In this document: piece by piece, positions 38,247 to 46,323 of the stretch
Layout: the number at the start of each line of letters is the position of its first letter
How positions within the stretch are numbered: position 1 is the first letter of the stretch
From: Planctomycetota bacterium
GTDB taxonomy: Bacteria; Planctomycetota; E44-bin39
Length of the DNA: 53,466 nt
Assembly: GCA_004376375.1 (NCBI GenBank)
Contig: SOJX01000062.1
Span: forward strand, 1-53,466
Direction of reading: 5' to 3'
Notes under the pieces: generated by a model
What the model was told of the DNA's origin: nothing
Database searches by the model: none
What the model saw: the letters and a program-made list of their open reading frames with translations, nothing else
Translations under genes and position numbers: made by a program

Positions 38247-39029
38247 TTAGAATTGCATGCCGACCGAGATGTAAATTCTCGGTTTCGGGCCGAGGTCCGA
38301 ATGGTCCATCTGGTCTTCAATAACATATCTCATTTCAGGAGAATTAAAAAATCCATATTCAATATCCATTTTCCCCTTGTTGAATCCGTAATCGACGCTC
38401 AGTTCCATGACGAAATCCTTGTATATCAATCGAAGGCCGACGCCGCCTTCGACTCCAAGCGAGTGCAGTTCCGCATTATAATTAAATGATAGGGCGTCCG
38501 GGATAATTAAATCCTCGTGCCTGTAAAGAATGTGATATGTGAGCCCGGCTTTCACGTATGGACGGAGCCAAGAAAAGACCGCTACATCGTATCTTCCGTA
38601 AACTGGAATGACTACGCCGCCAAGCCTGTCAATGCCAAAAAAATCGATGCCGAGTGATGTCAGGGGGCTGTCTTTCAGCGTGTATTCGCTGGCAATTCTC
38701 ATAAGCGCGAGTTCGAGGCTCCAGTTGGAACCTGCAATTGGATGCGTGCCTCTTATCCCGTAAACCCTGCCTTCCCGTCTTTGGGGTGCTTCAAAATCGT
38801 ACATTCTCTGCCGTCCGTCGAAATAAAGCACGGTTGGCCGGTACTCGGGAGGTTTTTCCAGGTCTTTATCCTGTGGATTATCATCCGGGGAGAACAACCA
38901 GAGCGTTTCAGGGTAGCATGCCGTTTGAGAGAATGCAGGCGTTGAACTGCATCCTGAGAGAGAGATGAATACAACGATGAGTAACAGATGGAAAACGACA
39001 GAACTGCATAAACGATGGGGGGTAAGCAC
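38247..39029 (-). CDS. outer-membrane beta-barrel lipoprotein, paralog 3
   Basis: This is a 260-residue lipoprotein (lipobox SLSGC) of the same family as 33819-34577 and 35626-36378, with VFSWLRPYVKAGLTYHILY, SLGVEGGVGLRLI and the terminal GPKPRIYISVGMQF. GTG 39029 follows GGAGG by five bases and lies in the conserved hairpin. Its leader and first codons are nearly identical to those of the unrelated metzincin copy 1, through the 225-bp duplication. It is the first gene of the array after the FG-GAP/ASPIC gene. Confidence 0.78.
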   Translation of the reverse strand: MLTPHRLCSSVVFHLLLIVVFISLSGCSSTPAFSQTACYPETLWLFSPDDNPQDKDLEKPPEYRPTVLYFDGRQRMYDFEAPQRREGRVYGIRGTHPIAGSNWSLELALMRIASEYTLKDSPLTSLGIDFFGIDRLGGVVIPVYGRYDVAVFSWLRPYVKAGLTYHILYRHEDLIIPDALSFNYNAELHSLGVEGGVGLRLIYKDFVMELSVDYGFNKGKMDIEYGFFNSPEMRYVIEDQMDHSDLGPKPRIYISVGMQF

Positions 39030-39247
39030 CGCAGCCTCCAGGGCTTTCGGCACTCGGCTTCACATATTGGACGTTCGAAGCGGGTTAATCTTCAAGAAAA
39101 TTCATACTAATTCTTATTTGCCAAACGTTTCACCCGGGGCGGTGCTCTCCGGTTTTTCTTCGCCTTCGGTGATGCGGTAGTGGCGGTTGATCGGAAGGTC
39201 GGCGTATGTGGTTTCGGTACCTTTTGCATCGGGCCAGCGGACGGTGA
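39023..39247. repeat. 225-bp duplicated block, copy 2
   Basis: This is the likely source copy of the block at 35389-35613: here the 3' end belongs to the complete FG-GAP/ASPIC gene. Confidence 0.85.
39024..39060 (-). promoter_or_regulatory. conserved ribosome-site hairpin, copy 3
   Basis: Identical in sequence to the hairpin at 35390-35426; here it controls the beta-barrel paralog 3 start at GTG 39029. Confidence 0.6.
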
Positions 39248-40988
39248 GCTTTTTCACTTTGTCGGCTTTGCCGAGGCCGAAGTGGGCCATGATCGCGTCC
39301 TGCTGGCCGACGTGGCCCCAGCCGCCGGAGATTTCGCGGATCATTTTCACGCCTTCGATCTCGCAGGTGATTCGCGCGCCGATGCCGAGGCCGTTGCTTT
39401 TGCCTTTGCCGCGAAGCTCGACCGTTATCCAGTTGCCCTTAGCCGCGTTGTTCTGCCATACGGCAAGCCCGAGCGGCTGCGCTTTTCTCTGCTCCGGTTT
39501 CAGGCGGTTGTGCGTGTTGCCGCATACGATGTCGAGGTCGCCGTCGCGGTCGTAGTCGCCGACGGAAATGCCGGTAGAGCTTCGCCAGTCGATGCCGACG
39601 TCCTTCGTAACGTCGGTGAATCTGCCGGGCCCGTCCTGCCGGAAGAGCCGCAGGCGCTGCTCGTCGGGGTAGTCGCTCGAGGAAAGCAGCAGGTCGAGGT
39701 CGGTGTCGTGGTCGTAGTCGAGCCATGCCGCGTGCATATCGCCCTGGTTCCAGCCCCTGGTGGTACGGGTGCGGGGTATCGCGTCGGGGCGGCGCTTGAA
39801 CTGCCAGTTTTTTTCGGGGCCGAGGTTTTCGAGCAGGCACGACAGGTCGGCGGCGGGCATCGCCCACCAGTGTGTGATCTCGGCGAGGAAGATATCCATG
39901 TCGCCGTCGTTGTCGCAGTCGCCGGGCGCGATGCCGAACGTGTTGCCGTTCGAGCGGTACGGTTTTTCGTTTCTGCGTCGGCTGCGTGGGTCATGTTTCC
40001 CGGACTCGTCCTCGTCGCCGTCGAATTTGTTCTGTTCCGCAACCTCCTTGAACGTTCCGTCGCCCTGGTTGAGCCAGCACAGGTTCCACTGCCGGCCGTA
40101 GGATGCGACGAGGATATCCGTCCAGCCGTCGTTGTTGATGTCGACGGCCGCGGCGCCGTAGACGGGGCGGCGGGAGTTCCGCTTCCCGGTTTCGGCGACC
40201 AGCGACATCCCCGCTTTTTCGGTCATGTCTTTGAAATTTCCTTTGCCGTCGCCCTTGTAGAGACGGTCCTCGTAGCCTTCGACGCTCCATCCGTACTGGC
40301 GGTACCAGTTGCCGACGAAGATGTCGAGGCATCCGTCTCTGTCGTAGTCGAGGAACGTGGCGGCGTCGATTGTGGCCGGGTGACCGGACAGTTCGCCCCG
40401 TTTGGCGGTGAGCTTGAATTTCCCCTTGCCGTCGCCCAGCAGGATTTCGTTTCGGTCGCCGTGGTCCTTCTGAGTCATTACGATGTTGCCGTTTTCATCC
40501 CGCTCCGGCTGGCTGGTCCCTTTTTTCAGTTTCGGTTTCTCGAACTCGCAGTATGCGCCTGAGAACAGGTCGACGTTGCCGTCGTTGTTCACGTCTCCGG
40601 CCAGAATAAGGGTACATGTCCGCCCTTTGCCGTCTTTACGCCGGTTGGCGAGTATGCCGGATTCTTCCGTAGTTTCTCTGAAAGCTCTTCCCTTGCCCTT
40701 TTTGACGTTCATGAACACGCGGGGCCGGTCCCGCCTGTCTTTGCCGGGCCCGAAACGCAGTATCACAAGGTCCTGCCAGCCGTCGCCGTCGATGTCGACC
40801 CACCGGCTTCTCGCAGCGTGGATTCCGGATACACCAAGCGCCTTGGCCGCGTTGACGAATTTTCTTTCGGGGGCAGGTGTGACGGGTCTTTCGTCCGTTT
40901 CAGGGGAGGGCGTTGCACATCCGATAAATGCGGGTGTTGCGGCAATGATTATCGCGAGCATTACTGACCGGACAGGTTTTATCGTCAT
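39114..40988 (-). CDS. FG-GAP/VCBS-repeat lipoprotein with ASPIC/UnbV domain (CRTAC-like)
   Basis: This is a 624-residue lipoprotein (lipobox FIGC). Multiple FG-GAP/VCBS calcium-binding motifs of the form DIDGDGWQDLVI, DVNNDGNVDLFSG, DYDRDGCLDIFVGN, DINNDGWTDILVAS, DCDNDGDMDIFLAE and DYDRDGDLDIVCGN make a beta-propeller. The C-terminal ASPIC/UnbV domain (about 520-600) has GIGARITCEIEGVKMIREISGGWGHVGQQDAIMAHFGLG and LTVRWPDAKGTETTYADLP. Such proteins are secreted or surface-exposed and common in Planctomycetes; they bind calcium and probably glycans or proteins. The 3' end is duplicated at 35480-35613. Confidence 0.93.
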   Translation of the reverse strand: MTIKPVRSVMLAIIIAATPAFIGCATPSPETDERPVTPAPERKFVNAAKALGVSGIHAARSRWVDIDGDGWQDLVILRFGPGKDRRDRPRVFMNVKKGKGRAFRETTEESGILANRRKDGKGRTCTLILAGDVNNDGNVDLFSGAYCEFEKPKLKKGTSQPERDENGNIVMTQKDHGDRNEILLGDGKGKFKLTAKRGELSGHPATIDAATFLDYDRDGCLDIFVGNWYRQYGWSVEGYEDRLYKGDGKGNFKDMTEKAGMSLVAETGKRNSRRPVYGAAAVDINNDGWTDILVASYGRQWNLCWLNQGDGTFKEVAEQNKFDGDEDESGKHDPRSRRRNEKPYRSNGNTFGIAPGDCDNDGDMDIFLAEITHWWAMPAADLSCLLENLGPEKNWQFKRRPDAIPRTRTTRGWNQGDMHAAWLDYDHDTDLDLLLSSSDYPDEQRLRLFRQDGPGRFTDVTKDVGIDWRSSTGISVGDYDRDGDLDIVCGNTHNRLKPEQRKAQPLGLAVWQNNAAKGNWITVELRGKGKSNGLGIGARITCEIEGVKMIREISGGWGHVGQQDAIMAHFGLGKADKVKKLTVRWPDAKGTETTYADLPINRHYRITEGEEKPESTAPGETFGK

Positions 40989-41122
40989 GGGTTATACCTT
41001 TAAAATAAAAAGCGGAAGGAATACCGGGCCGGATTATAACCGGCTGTGTTTCCCTCCGCTATAATATTATTTGCTGGTTGTTACCGGCGCCGCGCCGGCC
41101 ACATGCCGCGTCAGCCTCAGTA

Positions 41123-42184
41123 TCAAAATCTTTCGGGCATGATAAAACGCTGCCTTTTCAGGCGCTCCGGTTTGGCTTTTTCTATTTCCTCATTCTCGTC
41201 TTCGGGTGTTTCGGTTTCTTCTTCGCCCTCGCTCTTTTTTTCGACTTCTATCGAGCGTTCTTCGCTTTGCCGGCTTCCGTCTTTTGACTTCAGCCCTTTC
41301 ACCTTGACGCGGATTTTGCCCTTCCCGCCGTCGGGGAGATCGAATTCTTCCTCGTATTCCTCGTCGGCTTCGCCTTCCTCGTCCAGCTTGCGTTTATAAT
41401 TGTCCCAGAAATCCCTCGGCAGGCGTTCGATGCGGGGAAATCCCCTCAGGCGGAATCTTCTGAAACGTTCTCCGGAAGGTTTTTCAGAGCCTTCTTCGTC
41501 TCCTTCGAGCGCCTTTTCGAGCTCCTCAATCATTTTATCGAGGTCGTCGAGATACTTTTCAATTTCTTTCTCCATTTCTTCGGTGCCTTCGCCCCATCTC
41601 CATCTGCGCGTTTCTCCCTCGTCCTCTCCGCCCGGAGCCCTGCGCCACGGCCATCTGCGCGGGTCGATGCCGCGCCATATCGGAGGTATGCCTCGCTCGG
41701 CGTCCCCTTCGACGATACGCTCCGTCAGGCGGCGGAGGATGACTTCAAGCTCTTCGATATCAGGCATGAATCGTTTGATATCGGGTTTGAATTTCTTTTC
41801 ACAGTGCGGGCAGGTGATCTCGGGCAGCTTGAAGATTTTCTCGAGTTCTTTCCTGATGTCGGTGTTGCCCTTTTTCAGTATGCGTTTTTCAACTTTATGG
41901 CGCTTTTCAAGGCGCTTGCCTTTTTCTTTTTCCGGCTTTCCCTCAATAATTATGCCGCCTCTGGGCTCGACCCGCCTGATCCTGGGCTCGGGCTTTTTTG
42001 CCGCTTCCTTTATCGCTTCAAGAAGGTCTTTCTTGAGGTCGGAAAGTTTTTCGTCGAGCTTCTTTTCAAGCTCGTCCATGATGTCGCGCTTGAGTTTGGC
42101 GTTTTCATCGTCGTCGGCGGGCGCGCTAAGCGCCAGGCCGAAAGCGACGATGATTCCCAGCATGAGAAGGCCGATGTAACGCAT
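41123..42184 (-). CDS. exported charged coiled-coil protein with one CxxC motif
   Basis: This is a 353-residue protein with a Sec signal peptide (GLLMLGIIVAFGLALSAPADD). It is very rich in Glu, Lys and Arg and predicted mainly coiled coil. One zinc-ribbon-like half motif, ITCPHCEKKFKPD, lies near residue 127; no second CxxC is present, so a zinc site would need dimerisation. ATG 42184 has AAGGAG just upstream. It lies downstream of the coiled-coil membrane protein at 42274-43095, probably in the same transcript but separated by a repeat element. Function unknown. Confidence 0.75.
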   Translation of the reverse strand: MRYIGLLMLGIIVAFGLALSAPADDDENAKLKRDIMDELEKKLDEKLSDLKKDLLEAIKEAAKKPEPRIRRVEPRGGIIIEGKPEKEKGKRLEKRHKVEKRILKKGNTDIRKELEKIFKLPEITCPHCEKKFKPDIKRFMPDIEELEVILRRLTERIVEGDAERGIPPIWRGIDPRRWPWRRAPGGEDEGETRRWRWGEGTEEMEKEIEKYLDDLDKMIEELEKALEGDEEGSEKPSGERFRRFRLRGFPRIERLPRDFWDNYKRKLDEEGEADEEYEEEFDLPDGGKGKIRVKVKGLKSKDGSRQSEERSIEVEKKSEGEEETETPEDENEEIEKAKPERLKRQRFIMPERF

Positions 42185-42205
42185 ATTTACTCCTTCCAAA
42201 ATAAA

Positions 42206-42273
42206 GGTCGTTCAGTCTCTTGGTCATTCGGTCTCTTGGTCTTTTTCCTATATTGACCGAAGGACTGAAGGAC
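42206..42273. repeat. short-period inverted repeat element (word TTGGTCATTCGG / GACCGAAGGACTG)
   Basis: The left arm 42206-42246 has aggtcgttcagtctcttgg-like words and the right arm 42254-42273 has gaccgaaggactgaaggac, around tttttcctatatt. The word is related to that of the element at 30985-31099 although the loci are 11 kb apart. Confidence 0.8.
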
Positions 42274-43095
42274 TTACTTATCCTCGTCCTCGTCTTCCTC
42301 CTCGGAATTCGAAGACCATGTAATTACGTTGAAGCCGCCGCCGGCGGACGGAGGCCCGTGGCTGAGCATCGGGTCTTTTTTCATTTTTTCATACTGGTCC
42401 GTGTTGAGAATCTGCTGCGCCTGGTTGTTGAACCACTTCTCGACCTCTTTCATTTTCTTGCGTTTTTCCTTGGAAAAGGGGAAGGCAAACGATTTCGTAT
42501 CGCCGTCATCTTCTGAATCGTCCCTTTTCCAGACTTCCTTCATCTTCTCGCCGCGCTCCTTGTAGAGGTCTTTCATGTCGAGCATCTGGCCTTCGGTGAG
42601 GTCGAGTTTTTTCTGGAGACGCTTGTAGAAATTCTTTTCCATGGTCTTCGGGTCGAACGCTACAAATGCGTCACGCGAAATTATCCTGGAGAGATTTTTC
42701 AGTTCTTTACCTACTGCTCTTACTTCGCCTTCCACATCGTTGCCGTCAGACCCGAAAGCGTACGGCCCGGTTCTTTTATTCAGGCCTTTCGCGTCAATCG
42801 ACTTATCGTCGGTTGAAGCAAGCGAGGGTTCGATGGATTCTTTCAAAGCTTTTGTCGTTTTCTCGATTTCAGATGTGACTGAAGCCGTTTTCCGGGATTC
42901 GCGTCTCAGCTCGGCGAGCTGGGTTTCGACTTCGGGCAGGGAATCAAGGCGCTTTTCGATCTTGTCCAGCCGCGCGTTAAGATTGTCCCATGTTCCCGAA
43001 CCAGTATCCTGTCCGGCCCGCCCGCCGGCTATCAGGAAACCGACAAGGAGGCCGACCGCAAACGTGGCGACACCGATAACTATCGTATTTTTCAT
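42274..43095 (-). CDS. membrane-anchored coiled-coil protein (Spy/LTXXQ-like tail)
   Basis: This 273-residue protein has an N-terminal transmembrane anchor (IVIGVATFAVGLLVGFLIAGG), a periplasmic coiled coil (LNARLDKIEKRLDSLPEVETQLAELRRE) and a C-terminal helical part. There LDLTEGQMLDMKDLYKERGEKMKEVW and ILNTDQYEKMKK resemble the LTxxQ metal-sensor/chaperone motifs of Spy and CpxP. The tail is acidic (SEEEDEDEDK). The LTxxQ resemblance suggests envelope-stress binding of misfolded proteins or metals (inference). Confidence 0.72.
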   Translation of the reverse strand: MKNTIVIGVATFAVGLLVGFLIAGGRAGQDTGSGTWDNLNARLDKIEKRLDSLPEVETQLAELRRESRKTASVTSEIEKTTKALKESIEPSLASTDDKSIDAKGLNKRTGPYAFGSDGNDVEGEVRAVGKELKNLSRIISRDAFVAFDPKTMEKNFYKRLQKKLDLTEGQMLDMKDLYKERGEKMKEVWKRDDSEDDGDTKSFAFPFSKEKRKKMKEVEKWFNNQAQQILNTDQYEKMKKDPMLSHGPPSAGGGFNVITWSSNSEEEDEDEDK

Positions 43096-43309
43096 GTCTT
43101 ATCCTCAGAATTTTTGCCGGTCAGGATGAGTCTGTCCTGCCTCTTTTTGTACGATGATGTTAATGCAATGTGAGGCAAAAAATCGAGCTGCCTGCGAAAG
43201 AAACCAGCCGGAGTATCCGCCCGGCCAAGCCTTGTTGCAATCCCTTTATGGTAAATGAGTTAGCGCAACCAGCCGATCCTGTAAAGAATCAGGAAGAATA
43301 TAGACTGCT
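43096..43309. other. 214-bp intergenic region
   Basis: Upstream leader of the coiled-coil membrane protein and downstream region of the small basic protein. I see no gene, RNA or clear terminator; only short partial dyads are present. Confidence 0.5.
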
Positions 43310-43642
43310 TTACTTATCCTTCCTGCCTTTGCCTTTTTCTCTTTTATCCTTTTTGCCTTTACCTTTTTCTTCTTTAGCTTTTGCAGCCACTTCTTCTTTT
43401 GGCTTTTCTTCATCCGGTGCGGCTTCGCCTTCGGCGGCAACGGCGCCTTCCTCAACCTTTTTCTTTTCCTTCTTTGCGCGCTTCTTCGGGCGTTTTACCC
43501 GCACGGACGGCAGCGCAAACGGTGACTCGTCCTCATTCCATTTGCCTTCACGGCTCAACCGCTCGAGGCGCTCGATTCGCGTCAGCACGTTTCGCCTGCG
43601 TTCGAGGCTCCCTTTGGTTTTCAGACTTTTGTGGACTGACAT
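43310..43642 (-). CDS. PVC-type small basic protein with Lys/Glu-rich tail
   Basis: This is a 110-residue protein. The N-terminal 50 residues (MSVHKSLKTKGSLERRRNVL, TRIERLERLSREGKW, LPSVRVKRPKK) match the small basic protein family I recall from Chlamydiae, Verrucomicrobia and Planctomycetes (TIGR04137-like), thought to be ribosome- or RNA-associated. A 60-residue tail of alternating Lys and Glu/Ala blocks (KKEKKKVEEG, KGKGKKDKREKGKGRKDK) is longer than usual for the family. ATG 43642 was chosen because homology starts there. It lies only three bases after the DUF89 gene stop, so the two are probably co-transcribed. The gene is a useful taxonomic marker. Confidence 0.85.
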   Translation of the reverse strand: MSVHKSLKTKGSLERRRNVLTRIERLERLSREGKWNEDESPFALPSVRVKRPKKRAKKEKKKVEEGAVAAEGEAAPDEEKPKEEVAAKAKEEKGKGKKDKREKGKGRKDK

Positions 43643-43644
43643 TT

Positions 43645-44493
43645 TCAGCTTCCTTTTACAATAATGATGTTTCCGGGGTTGACGCCGAGGGATTTGGCGA
43701 CGGCGTCGCATTTGGCCATAAGGAGGAAATAACAGCGCTCTTTTCCGGCGTCCTCGAGGGTTTCATAAGCCGCCTGCCCTTTTGCGATAACCATGTCGGC
43801 GGTTTTGAATGCGTCCCTGAACTCATGCGAACAAAGCTGGAGCGGGATGCCGATTGTGGCCACGCCCGGGTCGATGATTTTTGCAATCTTGTCCAGTTCC
43901 GCTTCCTCTGCGTCCTGCAGGGTGGCGTCGGACAGGATCGGCTCTTTACGAACGACGCATGTTATCTCACGCTCGACGAGCTCCTGTATGAGAATGCGGT
44001 CAAAATATATCTCTCCGACGTTATCGAGAACGTAGAGCACATTGTCGGCCCCGGCAAGGTCGGTTATGAATTCGTCGGAATCGTCGATGGCGAAGCCTTT
44101 GTCGAGCGATTCGTCCACGATATCCTTGATGGTGCGGCCGGAGTAAAGGGTGGAGTCGAGGGCGTTTCCGGCGGCGGCCAGCGCAAGGGCGGTCTTGATG
44201 CGGTTATCGGTCTTGTCCATAATCTCTTCAAGCTGCGGGAGAAAGGCTTTTGCCTCGTTGGTGAACTCCTTTTTCATGTCCGCGTAGGGGTCCTGTACGC
44301 CGAGCGTTTTCATTGCCGGCTTGAGAATCGCAAATGCAAGCTCCGGGGGCGTGGAGTCTTTGTCAAGGCCCGCGAATAGCGCAAGGGCCTCGTCAATTGC
44401 CTTCCACTGGAGCCACTCGTCGTCTGTGGCCTGCCTGGCCTGCTCGATAGCGAGCCGGACGATACAGGGAATGCAGTCTGGATCGGCCTGCAA
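43645..44493 (-). CDS. DUF89-family metal-dependent phosphatase
   Basis: This 282-residue protein is of the DUF89/ARMT1-like fold, damage-control phosphatases that dephosphorylate harmful sugar or cofactor phosphates. Motifs are DPDCIPCIVRLA at the N-terminus, AAAGNALDSTLY near 108, the metal-binding VLDNVGEIYFDRILIQEL near 152, KEPILSDAT near 185, IAKGQAAYETLED near 238 and FLLMAKCDAVAKSLGV near 256. Asp and Asn residues of the DNVGE and GNALD motifs are the expected metal ligands. The TTG start at 44493 lacks a strong ribosome site. Confidence 0.88.
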   Translation of the reverse strand: MQADPDCIPCIVRLAIEQARQATDDEWLQWKAIDEALALFAGLDKDSTPPELAFAILKPAMKTLGVQDPYADMKKEFTNEAKAFLPQLEEIMDKTDNRIKTALALAAAGNALDSTLYSGRTIKDIVDESLDKGFAIDDSDEFITDLAGADNVLYVLDNVGEIYFDRILIQELVEREITCVVRKEPILSDATLQDAEEAELDKIAKIIDPGVATIGIPLQLCSHEFRDAFKTADMVIAKGQAAYETLEDAGKERCYFLLMAKCDAVAKSLGVNPGNIIIVKGS

Positions 44494-44509
44494 GTTCTAC
44501 TCCTGTCAG

Positions 44510-45178
44510 TCAGCGCGACACCGGGACGATTATCGCGTCCTTGAACGGGCACCCGCCTCTTAGTTGAAACGCCTTGAGTTTACCGAGCATTTGCCGGGCG
44601 CCCGGGTCTTTTGCGCCCGGAAAATCTCCCACTTCTATTGTAATGTACTCGCCGCGCCTGACGCTCCGGGCGGGATAACCCCGCTCGCTCAACATGGCGG
44701 CGTTTTTCGATGCCAGGTCTTTACCGTACTGAGATTGCCGGTAGCTCGCGACGCGTATGACGTACCGCCGAACCGCGGCCGGCTGCCTGACGGGCCTCCG
44801 GATGCGTGCCGACGGCACGGCAAAGGCCCGGCCGGTGTCGGTTCCACGCGGCCTGACGGTTCCGCTTGTGATTTCCGGCAGAGGCGTCAGCAGCCGGTTG
44901 CGTTCAGTTGTGGCGGCGGCGGTTTTGCCGTTTTCCCCCGGGTTTTCGCGTCCAAGCAAAACGCCAAGGAAAAATGAGGCCGCCACTATGACCGCTGCAA
45001 GCATGCCGAATACGACCACCGTGTCCCGCCGGAAAGCATAAACCGGCTGCGAGTCGTCGCCGTGGATTGTATTACCGGCCGACCCGGCATTCGAGCGCGG
45101 CAAGCCGGACTGGTTTTTCAGCTTTTCACGCCGCCTGTTTCGAAAAAACTCAAAGAACTCTTTCGGTTTGTTGGCCAC
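44510..45178 (-). CDS. SPOR-domain inner-membrane protein
   Basis: This is a 222-residue single-pass protein: a basic N-terminal cytoplasmic segment, a transmembrane helix at about 57-77 (FGMLAAVIVAASFFLGVLLG), a Pro/Arg linker and a C-terminal SPOR-like domain (about 138-220: YVIRVASYRQSQYGKDLASKNAAMLSERGYPARSV and YITIEVGDFPG). SPOR domains bind denuded peptidoglycan at the division septum, so a role in division or septal wall remodelling is likely. It lies 16 bp upstream of the DUF89 gene. Confidence 0.85.
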   Translation of the reverse strand: MANKPKEFFEFFRNRRREKLKNQSGLPRSNAGSAGNTIHGDDSQPVYAFRRDTVVVFGMLAAVIVAASFFLGVLLGRENPGENGKTAAATTERNRLLTPLPEITSGTVRPRGTDTGRAFAVPSARIRRPVRQPAAVRRYVIRVASYRQSQYGKDLASKNAAMLSERGYPARSVRRGEYITIEVGDFPGAKDPGARQMLGKLKAFQLRGGCPFKDAIIVPVSR

Positions 45179-45365
45179 GACAGTTTCCCCCTCTCATGGA
45201 GCCTGAAGAGCTATGCCGTTCAGCGGGCTTGGCCGTATTTCTTCTGGCCGGTTTCGCCTACACTCTCTCGCTCTGAAACGGCATAAATACACGCCTTTCT
45301 TGGGTTCCAAGCGATACGGTATCATAACAGGTCTGATTGTCAAGTGAAAATCGCATGGCGCCCAA

Positions 45366-45518
45366 AAAGGGATATGGGGTACGGGACAAGGGATAATAAA
45401 AAGGGATATGGGATACGGGATAGGGGATAAGGAATATGAGCTTCACGCATTATTCAATAATCTTAATCCTTACTCCATATCCCTTATCCCGTATCCCGTA
45501 CCCCTTACCCCGTACCGA
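45366..45518. repeat. short-period inverted repeat element (word GGGATACGG / CCGTATCCC)
   Basis: The left arm 45366-45434 repeats gggatatggggtacggg-like words; the right arm 45463-45518 repeats tatcccgtaccccttacc. The centre (45435-45462) carries the ATGAGCTTCACGCA motif. It occupies much of the roughly 497-bp gap between divergent genes; 45519-45675 is AT-rich then contains a GC-rich dyad (CCCGGCGCC/GGCGCCGGG near 45613-45630). Confidence 0.85.
45436..45450 (+). repeat. ATGAGCTTCACGCA motif, copy 2
   Basis: Fifteen bases identical to 19898-19912, here in the centre of an inverted short-period repeat element. Confidence 0.7.
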
Positions 45519-45675
45519 AGTTAGCCAAATTTTATATCTGTAAAAATTCCATATAAATATCTAACATTGCCGCCGCGCTGCCGTAGAAAATAGTGGAAGG
45601 CAAGCACTGTCGCCCGGCGCCGGCGCCGGGAAAAGTGCGGGCTTTTTGCTCGAAAATGTTCGGATGAAGGATATA

Positions 45676-46323
45676 ATGCCTGTGAGTTCGGTAAACCACA
45701 GCCGCAAATCCTCCGGATCGGGTGTTGCGGCGAAAGAGAACGGAACCATGGGCGATCTCCCGGACATTGAGCTGATCCTTAAAAGCCAGAGCGGCGATCA
45801 GGACGCCTTCGGCCAGCTTGTCGCGCGGTACCGGGAAAAAGCATTCTGGATCGCGTACAATATGCTCGGGAGCGTTGAGGATGCAAGGGATGTCGCACAG
45901 GATGCATTCATCAGGGTCTACCAGGCAATCGCGAGCTACAACCGCAAGTATAAGTTTACCACGTGGCTCTACCAGATTGTCACCAACCGCAGCATCGACG
46001 TGCTGCGGAAACGGGGAAAGCGCCAGAGCATCACGCTCGACGCGGTCGCCGAGCCGGAAGGGGACTTTGATTCGCCGGTTGAGGATTATGCTAGGCGCGA
46101 GACCTGCGTCAACGTGCATGAAGTGCTCAAACGACTGGAGCCCAAGTATCACGCGGTGCTTGTGCTCAGGGATATAGAAGGTATGAGCTGCAAGCAGATT
46201 GCCACGATAATCGGAACCACGCATGCAACCGCCCGCTGGCGGCTGCACCAGGCGCGGCTGCAGTTCAAGGGAATATGGGAAAAGACGTATTACAGAGAGG
46301 GTGAAATCTATGAAATGCCGTGA
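45676..46323 (+). CDS. ECF-type RNA polymerase sigma factor
   Basis: This is a sigma factor of about 215 residues with region 2 (FGQLVARYREKAFWIAYNMLGSVEDARDVAQDAFIRVYQAI and FTTWLYQIVTNRSIDVLRKRGKR) and region 4 (LEPKYHAVLVLRDIEGMSCKQIATIIGTTHATARWRLHQARLQFK). Start choice is uncertain: ATG 45676 has AAGGA five bases upstream, ATG 45748 (MGDLPDIELI) gives a typical ECF N-terminus, and the frame is open from 45646. It overlaps the anti-sigma gene by 14 bp. It leads a five-gene envelope-stress cluster. Confidence 0.93.
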   Translation: MPVSSVNHSRKSSGSGVAAKENGTMGDLPDIELILKSQSGDQDAFGQLVARYREKAFWIAYNMLGSVEDARDVAQDAFIRVYQAIASYNRKYKFTTWLYQIVTNRSIDVLRKRGKRQSITLDAVAEPEGDFDSPVEDYARRETCVNVHEVLKRLEPKYHAVLVLRDIEGMSCKQIATIIGTTHATARWRLHQARLQFKGIWEKTYYREGEIYEMP

